The position numbers and the translations under genes are program-made. A stretch of 64,000 nt of DNA from Hippasteria phrygiana. Lineage: Eukaryota > Echinodermata > Asteroidea > Valvatida > Goniasteridae. Positions 1-11,262 of the stretch are shown here, one piece after another. Every line of letters begins with the position of its first letter. Within the stretch, counting starts at the first letter, position 1. The notes beneath the pieces were generated by a model. It was not told the origin of the DNA, searched no databases, and worked only from the letters and a program-made list of their open reading frames with translations. The stretch is from positions 1 through 64,000 of the forward strand of contig JAZGUH010000199.1 in the NCBI GenBank assembly GCA_037893225.1. The letters are read 5' to 3'.

Positions 1-1083
1 AATAGGGATATTTTAAGTTAATTTCTGCAAATGATAACAAATCAAATACATGTACATGTAAACCGAATTAATGTCATTCTAATTTTATTACAAAGAATGT
101 TGGAAATAATACAAACAAGTCAACTTTTCTTAAAAATTACAGCACGCAAGATGTCATGATTTCTCAGGATGCTTAAGACTATTATTCACTTACAATCAAG
201 AAACATATTTCACAATAATTTGGGAGTTTTAATGTTGATGTTTGCAAATGTATATTGCATTTAAGAAAAGAAGTAAGTTCGTAATATGACCTGACCAAAC
301 TTGAAGGTCTAAAGGCCAGGTCATACCCCAGGCCGCAAGAGCAAAAAACAAACGAATTAGATATCGGAAATATTCGCTTCAAAATTCACCGGAGTTATTT
401 TCTCCCTTTTCGTGGCGCATGCGGGAATAATTTCCGTAACATTAAAAATTTGCGTTAACTTTGGCTTTCTTGCAATAATTTGAACTTGTCTTTAACTGAA
501 CGAATAATAGTGTGATGGAGTGTGTATAGTGTTGACAAAATATGTTACGGGTCTGGCCAAAGGCAATTGCGATGGGCCCCTTACCGGTTTTCAACATCTA
601 TGAAAGTCCCCCATCACACCATTATCCTCATAATAAATACCTTTTTGATCAAAAGATAAAAAGTCGACAAGTTGAAAAAAGTTGAACCATTTCGTTCTTT
701 CAAATCAAATTAATTGAAGTAAACATTTACATTCAAGCAAAATTATACAGTAGTGTCAGTTTGAACGTCGACAGGCTAGGGAGGTGAGTTTTAAATCTAA
801 CAAAATATAAAAATGACAACGTAAATGAAGTACATATTATTTTTTAAGCCGTCCTCTGCCACTGGCATTCTATATAAAACGTTTTTACATAATCGTTTTA
901 TCTTGCTACAGGGTTTATGAAACTTGTATAGGGCCTACACTAATAGAAGTACAGATTTTCTTTTCGTGAAGGTTTATCGGTTTTCAGTAAATTGCGAAAA
1001 TTAAAGTTAAAACAGACGCATTTTAAAATGGGAAACCAAAAAATGGCGTCTCGTAACTTTCATAAATTCCAAAGGAGTGTATC
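1..1083. other. Intergenic, no gene seen
   Basis: AT-rich sequence with no convincing exon. It contains a tacatgtaca microsatellite near 46-61 and a decayed copy of a dispersed repeat at about 115-245, listed separately. The short open frames have no recognisable domain. Confidence 0.6.
115..245 (+). repeat. Dispersed repeat family A, copy 1 (3' part)
   Basis: The copy carries the family blocks 'cacttttcttg'-like, 'tcatgatttcacaggatgct'-like and 'gactattattcacttaca', then 'tgatgtttgcaaa'. The same blocks in the same order occur near 7340, 14430, 26940 and 44160, all on the plus strand. I see no target duplication, and the class (SINE-like or MITE) is undetermined. Confidence 0.6.
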
Positions 1084-1373
1084 TCTCTTAATGTAAAAGA
1101 GTAAAAAACTTCACTCTCCAAAAGAGTGAATCCTTTCTCAAACCACTCCGAAAGAGTGAATCTCTTATAAAAACCACCCGAAAAGAGTGAAATTTCCACT
1201 CTTTCGCGGAGCCGTATAAGGGACAACTCTTTTTATATAACGGCTCCTCGAAAGAGTGGAAATTTCACCCTTTTTCGAGTGGTTTCTATAAAAGATTCAC
1301 TCTTTTGGAGTGGTTTGAGAAGGGAATTTACTCTTTTGGAGAGTGAGTTTTTCACTCTTTTTACATTAAGAGA
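1084..1373. repeat. 290-bp foldback (inverted repeat) element
   Basis: The left arm starts tctcttaatgt at 1084 and the right arm ends acattaagaga at 1373. Both arms, about 140 bp each, carry the block order 'actctccaaaagagt', 'ccactccgaaagagtgaatc', 'gtgaaatttccactctttcg', and they meet around 1228 at an AT-rich loop. The motif AAAGAGTGAA also repeats within each arm, so this is a palindrome built from a short tandem motif. No coding capacity or clear target duplication was found. It looks like a foldback or MITE-type element. Confidence 0.75.
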
Positions 1374-3050
1374 TTATTCAATGTGTTTTAAGAGTTAGGC
1401 TTTTATCACAGACCGTTTAATAAGAAATTCCAAGACATCCAGAGAAGTGCAGGTTTATTCATCGGTAAGGTTGTAAACATGGCACATCCCTCATCATGAC
1501 GCGATTCTGACAAACAAATAACAGGAAACAAATGTATCAGATTATTATTCATGACGGATGGTGCACTAATTCTCTAAACTATTCCAAAACCAAGCCCTTC
1601 TCAGAGGATGACAAAAGCCAAAAATCGATAAAGGTTTTTTTGTCGATAAAACAAAACATACCGGTACCAATTGAAAATTGTTAGGGGAAAATGAATTATT
1701 TTTTAGAGCATGGTCAAGCATCTTTATTCAACACACGACTGGAAAAAGAACACTTATTAATCACTTCACTCATTCCAAAAACCGTGTGCCTTTTACACTT
1801 TTTAAAAGTTTTTTCATCCTCTTAACAGGAATACAGATGTGATCGAAAAGTTAACTCTGTTGTGTACTTACGGAGAAAAACAAGAGATGATTCAAAAGCA
1901 TCCCGCAAACGCCGTATTTGAAGTATACAAGCAGTTCAAACATGTCACAGCCTGCCACCCATTGCACTTAGATGAAGCATAACTGCAGCGTGGGGACAAA
2001 TTACAAAACATTATGAGCAATTTAAAGATTAATATACCAATAGAAAATGAAAACGGAACACGGTTTGTTGCCCACATGGTCTTAAAGGAAACATTTTAAA
2101 AGCACTTTACAAAAGGCAATTCTTTCATCTGTTAGCAACGCTGACCTAGCCACGAACCTTACCCAATCACACACAATTCTAATATTTATTGCGGTCACTA
2201 CAAATCACGCCAAACACAAGAGCTAACCCGAACGTCAAATTTCAGTGTACTTAGACATTCCAGCGAAATCTAGAGGACCGTTTACACTGGAACGACTTGG
2301 TCTCTGAACTTTTGGCCAGGCCCTGTGACTCAATGGCAACGACCTCGTTAATGTACAAACCATATGGTGCAGGCTTTATTTGGGGGGAAATATCTTAACG
2401 GTTATACCTGTATTATTTTGCAGTTAAATCAAATTACAAGATACCGGCAAGTACCCCAGCTAAATGTTTCAAGTTGTTAAAGCTGGTGTGGTTTGACCAT
2501 TGCTTAATTGGAATCAAAATGGTACATTTTCAGTATCAACTAAAAACAAATAAGAACGTGTCCTTTCGTGAATACGTTCGGAAAGTTGCCACTATGCCAG
2601 TATATTTAGTGATTTGCTTGAAAAGGTTTTACATGTATACGTAAGAATACAGAAAAATCGTATTCCCGAAATTACACGAGAGAGTGTCACTGATAATTTT
2701 AAGATTTATAGAAAATATACAATTCCTACCTTCTGAAAAAATGCTGCTCTAAAAAGCTATACTATTAGTACGTGTGGAGCCTGACTCAGCCGGGCATAAA
2801 CTGGAGGGCGACCGTTAATAGTGGCTGCTTGCTCCCGCTCGCTCGGTAACTGAGCACCGCAATTCAATTGATGCGGAATTCGGTGCCGCGCATGCGCCGT
2901 GGTATTAGGTTTCTCTGAGAACGGGCAAATTTATGTAAGTTGGTACGCTCCATACAGTGCCGGAACACGATGCATATGGATGCAGGTACAAGGATGGGCG
3001 GAATGAATATGTCTAAGAATCGCAACATAACAGCAACGTTTTGAAAATAC
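1374..3050. other. Intergenic, no gene seen
   Basis: No exon with splice sites and no recognisable protein domain was found. The stretch around 2780-2880 is richer in CpG, but I cannot assign it to a promoter. Confidence 0.55.
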
Positions 3051-3054
3051 CATA

Positions 3055-3800
3055 CCACACTTTCACAACGTTGATTTGCGAGTTAACAACAACATTAAGA
3101 TAAAACCTTCATACAACGTCATCACTACGTCACGTATTGCAACATCACAACAACGTTGTGGAAACACTGAAATACAATGTTGCCACAACGTCATTATAAC
3201 AACACCAGAGCAATGTTGTGAAAATACTTAAGTATAACGCCGTAACAACGTGATTATTACAACTTAATGGCAACATTTATGAAATAACCTACACACGACT
3301 TAAGTACAACGTTGGTTATTACAACCACACCGCAACGTTGTGAAAATATTTAACTACAACGTCATGGCAACGTGAAATTAACAGCATAAACACAACGTTA
3401 TAAAAACACCGAGATACAACATTACTGCAACGTCATGATTACAACATTGTAACAACTTTGTGAAAATACTTAACTGCAACATTATTACAACGTTATTATC
3501 ACAACTTAATAACAACGTTTATGAAATAACCTCCATACAACTTTATTACGTCATAATTACAACCACAGAGCAACGTCGTGAATATACTTAACTACAACGT
3601 CAAGACAACGTGATATTGACAATTTAATGACAACGTTATGAAAAACCTTCATACAACGTTAATGCAACGTGATATGATAACTTTTATACGACGTTGTCAA
3701 ATAACCAATATACAACATTTTTACAACCAATAAATGAACGGTCAAATGTTGTGGTAAAGTTGCTTTAACGTCCTCGTGAAACGTTACCAAATGACAACCT
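3055..3800. repeat. Degenerate ACAACGTT-rich tandem array
   Basis: Units of roughly 55-65 bp repeat with heavy divergence: 'caacgttgtgaaaatactta', 'actacaacgtcatgacaacg', 'tgattattacaacttaa'. About ten to twelve units can be followed. The vocabulary (AACGTT, ACAACGTTGT) resembles the arrays inside the 20-kb element that follows, but the monomer differs. It may be an older, separate nonautonomous element of the same kind. Confidence 0.65.
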
Positions 3801-4486
3801 TTTCACAACTTTGCATGGAGTTATTTTAATACCTCCATGCCTATTATTATAATTAGTAAAGGTAGGATGGGACGCTGTATTACCGCGGTACTTATCAGGG
3901 TGATATCACGTTTCCCGATCGGAATAGAGATTGCTCACTAACCTTCCCGAATTGTCCTGTCTTTTGTGTTGTATAACTCTTGCTTTTTTTAAACTGACAT
4001 ACAAAATCCGACAGTGGTTTGTTTATTCCCATGCGATGCCTGTGAAAATAGACATGCTCGTCATTGCTCGTCATTGCTCGGCGGAGTACAGACTCTGTAT
4101 TATCGCGGTATGTGGGAAGTGTTTTTTACAATGATTTCAACTTTTTTATTCATGGTTAATGTTTGACCAAAACATCCCCTGAATAAAGTCTGATATTTTC
4201 CCCGTTAAAGTTCAAGTTGATTAAAGACGATTAGGCCCTGCAAGATGATTTCTTACCACTCTGTCCCCCCTCGAAGGCGACAAAATTCACTGAGACAAGT
4301 CTACTGATTGACGATTGGGGGTGCCATTCACTTTACACGGTGCGTCGTTGTATTTGTTTTACCGCACTGTCCTTATTTTGATCCCGTAAATGTTTCTACT
4401 TCTCTTGACTAATAGGGAGGGCGCTTCAATGACATGAACGGCCTTTCATAGCGAACGGTTGCGTGTACACTGTACATTTAAGCCTG
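3801..4486. other. Intergenic, no gene seen
   Basis: Only a short local triplication (tcattgctcg near 4060-4080) is visible. No coding evidence. Confidence 0.5.
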
Positions 4487-4654
4487 CATCACACCACTTA
4501 TCTCTATATGTAAACTGGATCGGCTGTTCGAGTTCGAGGCCACCGTCCGCCATGTTATCACTCCCAATTCAACATGTTCCCAGCTAACACATTGATGTTT
4601 TTATAACGTGGTATAAATGTTATGTGTAATGTTTTGATGATATTACGAAATAAT

Positions 4655-6790
4655 GTTATGGCGACATGGTCTTACAAACGTTTTTGTGATACCGACATGA
4701 CATTCATGGAAAAACGTTGGTGCGATGTTTTCATAACGTTACATTGACCTGATGCTGAAACATCAAAATAACATCTTTAAGGTAATATTGTCGTGATATT
4801 TCGCAAAAATGTTATGGCGACATGGTCTTACAAACGTTTTTGTGATACCGACATGACATTCGTGAAAAAACGTTGGTGCGATGTTTTCATAACGTTACAT
4901 TGACCTGATGCTGAAACATCAAAATAACATCTTTAAGGTAATATTGTCGTGATATTTCGCAAAAATGTTATGGCGACATGGTCTTACAAACGTTTTTGTG
5001 ATACCGACATGACATTCATGAAAAAACGTTGGTGCGATGTTCTCATAACGTTACATTGACCTGATGCTGAAACATCAAAATAACATCTTTAAGGTAATAT
5101 TGTCGTGATATTTCGCAAAAATGTTATGGCGACATGGTCTTACAAACGTTTTTGTGATACCGACATGACATTCATGAAAAAACGTTGGTGCGATGTTTTC
5201 ATAACGTTACATTGACCTGATGCTGAAACATCAAAATAACATCTTTAAGGTAATATTGTCGTGATATTTCGCAAAAATGTTATGGCGACATGGTCTTACA
5301 AACGTTTTTGTGATACCGACATGACATTCATGAAAAAACGTTGGTGCGATGTTTTCATAACGTTACATTGACCTGATGCTGAAACATCAAAATAACATCT
5401 TTAAGGTAATATTGTCGTGATATTTCGCAAAAATGTTATGGCGACATGGTCTTACAAACGTTTTTGTGATACCGACATGACATTCATGAAAAAACGTTGG
5501 TGCGATGTTTTCATAACGTTACATTGACCTGATGCTGAAACATCAAATAACATCTTTAAGGTAATATTGTCGTGATATTTCGCAAAAATGTTATGGCGAC
5601 ATGGTCTTACAAACGTTTTTGTGATACCGACATGACATTCATGAAAAAACGTTGGTGCGATGTTTTCATAACGTTACATTGACCTGATGCTGAAACATCA
5701 AAATAACATCTTTAAGGTAATATTGTCGTGATATTTCGCAAAAATGTTATGGCGACATGGTCTTAGAAATGTTGTAACGATGACTTAGTGACATTAATAA
5801 AAAATGTTGGCGTGATATTTTCGTAACGTTACATTGACCTGATGCTTAAACATCAAAAATATATTATACCGGCAATGTTGTCCTGATATTTTCAAAAAAT
5901 GTTTTGGCGACATGGTCTCAGAAATATTGCACAGACATCATCATGACATCAATTCAAAACGTTCGTTTGATGTTTTCATTACGTTTTTTTGACATGAGGC
6001 CGAACATCAAAATAATATTGTAACAGCAATGTTTTCTTAATATTTTCTAAAATTGTTTTGACATGGTCTTAGAAATATTGTACAGACATCACCTTGACAT
6101 CAATTCAAAACGTTCGTTTGATGTTTTCCTTACGTTTTTTAACATGATCCTAAACATTAAAATAACATCCTAACGGTAATGTTTTTCCGATATTTTCCAA
6201 AAATGTTTTGGCGACATGGCGTCAGAAATATTGTACAGACATCACCTCAACGTTAATTAAAAACGTCCTTTTTATGTTTTCATTACGTTTTTTTGACATG
6301 AGGCCGAACATCACAATAATATGGTAACAGCAATGTTTTCGTGATATTTTCCAAAAATGTTTTGGCGACATGGCGTCAGAAATATTGTACAGACATCACC
6401 ATGACATTAATTAAAAACATTTTGTTTATGTTTTCATCACGTTTTTTTGACATGAGGCCGAACATCAAAATAATATGGTAACATCAATGTTTTCTTGATA
6501 TTTTCCAAAAATGTTTTGGCGACATGGCGTCAGAAATATTGTACAGACATCACCATGACATTAATTAAAAACGTTTTTTGTATGTTTTCATTACGTTTGT
6601 TTGACACAAGGCGGAACATTAAACAAATATAACAAAAATGTTTTCTTGATGACATGACATTAATTCAAAATATTCGTCTGATGTTTTCATTACTTTTTTT
6701 GACATGAGACTAAATATTAAATAACATCTTAACGGGAATATTTTGACTATATTTAAAAAAAATGTTATGGCGGCATGGTCTTAGAAATGT
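4655..6790. repeat. 156-bp satellite array (left end of giant element)
   Basis: The word gttatggcgacatggtctta recurs at 4655, 4811, 4967, 5123, 5279, 5435, 5590 and 5746, so the period is 156 bp with one unit of 155. The first seven units are almost identical. From about 5750 the units diverge progressively, with indels, and fade near 6790. Each unit holds several AACGTT-type palindromes. The gradient from homogeneous to decayed units suggests recent amplification at one end only. Confidence 0.9.
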
Positions 6791-7079
6791 TTGAACATAC
6801 AAAAACTCAAAACCAGGGTTGATAAAAATTCAGTTTTCTAAATGAAATCAGATTTTTTATTTAAATTAAATTTTTACATTTATTACCATTGTACCTTTTG
6901 CCTATAATATGCTTTAAATAAGTCAGGTATAAATGCACAATTGTTCATGAAATCAGTACTTGTCAAATCCCTTCCATTTATCATATTAGTTTCTAGAATA
7001 CGGTACATAGTTTGTCTTAAAATCTGTGATATTATAAGTTACATCATATCATACAGTTTACTGCACATTTCTCATCCAA

Positions 7080-7465
7080 GCTGATGTTCCATACATGATT
7101 GGTCATTGTTGCAAAATTTTCAGAAATGGGCTGATTTGGGGGTCAGATTTCATAGGAAATATCGTTCCACTGACCTGTTCAAAGTTTTGCATTGTTGGAT
7201 GGCGAAAAAAATAGGGAAAAATGTTCGCTTTCAACCGTCAAGCGGATGATCGTCAATGCGCGTGGCTAACTGGACGCATGTAGAGGGCAGTTTTCCCAAC
7301 GATTTCCAGCCGGAAATCGTTGGAAAACGATATAAATTTCCACTTTTCTTGACAACGACAGCACACCTAGTGCCATCATTTCACAGGATGATTGAGACTA
7401 CTATTAACTTACAGTCTAGTACGGTATTTTGTAATAATACAGTAAAAAAATTATTGGATTACCAA
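7080..7465 (+). repeat. Dispersed repeat family A, copy 2
   Basis: The 5' block 'aaaattttcagaaat', 'gatttgggggtcaga' is followed by 'cgatttccagccggaaatcg', 'ttccacttttcttgacaac', 'tttcacaggatgattgagac' and 'cagtctagtacggtattttg'. The same order is seen at 13840-14520 and 44040-44290. Plus strand. Confidence 0.65.
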
Positions 7466-7816
7466 TCTGGTACGTTACCTTTAACAACCCCTCTCTACAC
7501 ACAACCATGGTGAAATGCAGCTATAAATATCCCCATTTGTGTGTGAAAAATCATAAGCTTAGAATTAGACTGTTTTGGTATCAGTGTAAGAACTAATTAA
7601 CCCTCCTGTTCTCAATGCCAAAATGGAGCCAGCTATACCCTATATATCAAAACCTATCAAGTGACAGATTGAAGCACACACAAACTGTGAGAGTTAATGT
7701 TTATAGTTTTTGAGGCTGTGTTAGTTATAAGTATAGGAGGGTTAATGGCAGTTCTTTATAACATGCCAAAAGGAGGAAGTACAAATGCAAGAGCAGATTA
7801 AAGGTCCGGTCACGAT

Positions 7817-7960
7817 AAAGCCTGGTTCATTCTTTATGCGAATGCTAAGCGAATTTGATGCATTAAAATGTGTTCAACATTTTGCGAATTCGCAGTGCGA
7901 ATATTTGGCGTTGACGTCATAAATTCGCTTTGCATTCGCACGAAGTATGAACCGGGCTTA
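7817..7960. mobile_element. 144-bp MITE
   Basis: The left end aaagcctggttcattcttta and the right end gaagtatgaaccgggctta are inverted repeats, and the arms also share 'gcgaatgctaagcgaattt' against its complement. acgat flanks both sides (7812-7816 and 7961-7965), a likely 5-bp target duplication. There is no coding capacity. Confidence 0.65.
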
Positions 7961-8814
7961 ACGATGACAAAAGCGAAAACAAAGCGAATAAATGCTCTCT
8001 ATTAGTGGGTAGAACGCGCGCGTATTACACGCACAACAATTCCAACCACCAATGCCATTTATTCTCACCGTTTTCGTTATCTTAGTTACATTGGCCAGTG
8101 TGACCGGCCCTTTATACTGCATCAAAGGTAGTACATGTACATTGCTTGAGAATACTGTACATATGCATTCTACACAAGATGAATGTAGTAAATGAACAAT
8201 GTACATTGTTTCAGGAAACAATTCAATCCTTTAGATTTGAATAACTGACTGTTTTTAAATAGAAACGTGATTTCTATATTTCTTTCCATTGATTTAAATC
8301 AAATAACCCTCTTAACCCTAACTCCCTAGGTGGTGTGAAAAATCGTATTGAAATTGGATGATTCAGGATTTAGGACTGTTAGGTTTAAAACATTTGTGTG
8401 ATGTATTGATCAAGTTTAATTGGCCAGTGTAAATCCGAAAGATGTCAAGATAATTATTTTTAACTTCATAAACACGTCAATACAAGGTAATGAAATTGCT
8501 TCAAATAAAAGTGATGACAATATCACCTAAAAATATATTCACAGTAATGTTTTAAAACTTTACCCCCAACTACCCCAAGCCTTACAAACTCCAACAGCAG
8601 GTTTTGTCCAATTTTGATGGGTTCAGGAATGTAGCGCCTTGGCACCATTACTTTACATGGAGCTGTGATGCCCTAATTTGTCTACCTATGTCCAAACAAT
8701 GTGCCATAGGTAGACTGCAGTGTTGAATTTTGACAGGTTGAGGAAGCCTCCTAATAAAAATGCCTAGTTGGGGGTTACGGTTAAAACAATGTTTCTATGC
8801 TATATTATATGCTA

Positions 8815-8990
8815 AAACACCACAGCCGTGGCCCCGGCCTGACTGCCTGTCAAGTTTGAAACGTTTATGGCCAACTCCGGGGTGAGCTCGCCCCGTGGTT
8901 GGCCGGGGTAGGTTTCTGCAAAACATGTGTTGAACTCTGGGTTGAGTTCGCCTCGGGGTGCGGCACTCTAGTGTGAAAAGGTCTCATGAC
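8815..8990. repeat. GC-rich interspersed repeat
   Basis: A GC-rich island in AT-rich sequence with two related halves ('ctccggggtgagctcgcc' and 'ctctgggttgagttcgcc'), ending in 'actctagtgtgaaaagg'. That end matches the terminus of the MITE at 12760-12872. It is probably a related element whose left border I cannot place. Confidence 0.4.
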
Positions 8991-9091
8991 TCAGTTAAAA
9001 AAAAAAAAATTGTCAATCCATTTTATGTTTGGGCAGTTTTTTCATTGTGGTAGGTCTTAAATATTGCCATGTTCTGTTCCTTGAACAGAAA

Positions 9092-9237
9092 GGGGGGGGG
9101 GGGGGGGGGGGGGGGGGTGAGTTGATGTCAGCAACAGTGAAAGTTACCCCTGTGCAGGCTGTGCAGGTTGTGCAGTCTGTGCAGTCTGTGCAGTCTGTGC
9201 AGGCTGTGCAGGCTGTGCAGGCTGTGCAGGCTGTGTC
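9092..9237. repeat. 26-bp G run plus 9-bp minisatellite
   Basis: A run of 26 G (9092-9117) is followed at about 9150-9237 by a tandem 9-mer, mostly ctgtgcagg or ctgtgcagt, in nine to ten copies. The array is open in both directions only because 9 is a multiple of 3; I do not take it as coding. Confidence 0.85.
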
Positions 9238-10019
9238 TTCTGCTTCTGCAATAGCAAATAGGAAGAGTGTATCAAACAAAAAGTGTATTTTAATCTTCAG
9301 ATTGAAAAATCACAAGATAAAGAAGGTATATAGGTTGTGGATAGGGTTAAGAACTGCAAATCGGAAAATAAAAGTACACCAATTTACCCCAAATCTACCT
9401 TATTTCCTTTGTTTGTATTTCAAGCAGGTCTTTTCTTCCAAATTTTCAATTATTACTTGCAATCTCTTTTCTTCATGACACCAATTTAAAAATATGATCA
9501 TAGGTCTTATCTCTTTTTTTTAAATTTGACCTTAAAATTTGACCTACCCACAAATAACCTTGTGATTACATGTAATTAGTTAGAGACAAATTTAGAAAAA
9601 AAAATCTCTTAATACCTCAAATTGTAACTCATTGTCCGATTTGATCTCATCAAACCCTGACCTGAGAATCACTTTACCGGGTTTCTTTTTATATTGTGGA
9701 TTTTCATAGACAAAGTATAATAGCTGTTGCTACAGGTGATTACGATATTTCAATGTCAAAATTCTTGAGGTAGATCACTATAAAAACTAAAAAATGTCAT
9801 GAAAATATAAGAACTAGTTTCTAATGATGTGCTCTTTCAGGATCAAATGAAAACAGTTGAAAAATGAAAACATGAGCTATTTGTCTGTTTCATAAACAGA
9901 ACATAGGGCTTTTCCGCGATGTTTTTTATATGCGTCTAAGCTTTTTTTTTAGTGTAGAAGGAAATTAAAAACATTTAAAAATCAAAGAAAATCAGCTGAT
10001 CATGATGTAACTTTGAATT

Positions 10020-10480
10020 TTGGATGCTTGTGACAATATCTGCATACCCACCAATTTTGTTGACAATCGGGTGTACTCTTATACGTGTTTAAAAAAAGCA
10101 CATTTTTGATGACGTCATCATGACGGCACACATTTTTCACATTGATATGCAATTATGTATGATCTAAATAACCCATTACAAAAAGAATTTCGAAATTAGC
10201 ATGTTCTGTTGATATATGACATTAAGGTCCAAAAACCTAAAAAGAATACTATGAAATCATATGACGTCTTAATGACGTCACATAAATTTTCATCTATAAC
10301 ACAAGCCGGTCTACCAACAAACCAAGATTGAGCTCAATCGGACGTACAGTTCTCTAGATATAGGTCCTTAAAAAATGCACATTTGAGATGACGTCACGTC
10401 ACGATAGGTGCATTACATCTGAAATTATGCTTTTATGTCCTAAAACGTAATTCTTTCTGACTTGAGCACGTTCATAAAAT
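10020..10480. repeat. Imperfect duplication rich in TGACGTCA palindromes
   Basis: Two diverged units share 'caatcgggtgtac'/'caatcggacgtac', then a run of A, 'gcacatttttgatgacgtca'/'gcacatttgagatgacgtca', and 'attatg'. At least four TGACGTCA or near copies occur. These match the CRE core, but here they are part of the repeat and there is no gene start nearby. Confidence 0.5.
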
Positions 10481-11262
10481 GTTTCAAGGTATGAATATAT
10501 AATTATGTTTCAAAAAAGAATATATATTTAGAATATTATGTTTAATATTTCAAACATTACATTTGATCAAGTTTATTTTTTTTAGGACACTCTTCTTACT
10601 GCAAAGAGCAACTGTTTGGTTTAAATTCATTAATGCAGCCCTGAGATGTCTTTAAAAATGTATACATTTAAGTAATTAACTATTGACCTTTGAACCTTTG
10701 ACCTTGTTCACTTTGGGTTAACATTTTTTAAATGGACATTTTTGAAATAAAATAAATAAATATGGGTCAATTAAAGCAGTTTTGGCAATCATTATTTCCA
10801 ATTCATCCTTCTCCAATAACCAGAATCTCCAAAATTAACTTGCAGCTTTTAACTGCATTCATGTCAGTGTGCAACCACTTATACATGAGGTTACACAGAG
10901 TGGCCCCAAAACAAAACAGAAAAGCATACTTCCGCTACATTTAAAGTCAAACCACGTGTACCGATGGATGGCGATATTGTGTGACGGAGAGCATTGGCCG
11001 TGTTAAGTTTCTGAAAATTGTTTTTTGCATTTATACATTCGAATTTTAAGATCGATAACCTTTCACAACATTTTTCTCATGCTGTAATTTGTAGACAACT
11101 TTGTAGCCATGTCGGCGATATTGACTACGAACAAAATCAATATCGCAAAAGCTGATTATGAAGCACAAGAAGCCATCAGGGCACATGTTCAAGTGGGGTT
11201 GACCCACAGCTGCATCACGCCAATCAATATTTTTAAATCAAAAATTAAGGTTGGTGGGTGGG

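Larger units (their letters stand above)
6791..11262. other. Interior of the giant element, left of the DUF4806 gene
   Basis: No gene was found. It contains a dispersed repeat copy (7080-7460), a 144-bp MITE (7817-7960), a G run plus 9-bp minisatellite (9092-9237) and a TGACGTCA-rich duplicated stretch (10020-10480), each listed separately. The rest is AT-rich and without recognisable structure. Confidence 0.5.

Noticed and set aside
4655..6790. CRISPR-like array because of regular repeats
   Set aside because: The whole 156-bp unit repeats without unique spacers, in a eukaryotic transposon; it is a satellite.
9013..9478. Open frames on both strands over the G run and 9-bp minisatellite, giving Gly-rich and Cys/Thr-rich peptides
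   Set aside because: Openness follows from a repeat length divisible by three; no splice sites, start context or known domain.
10100..10400. Cluster of TGACGTCA sites read as a cAMP-response enhancer
   Set aside because: They recur as part of a duplicated repeat unit and no promoter or gene start is nearby.
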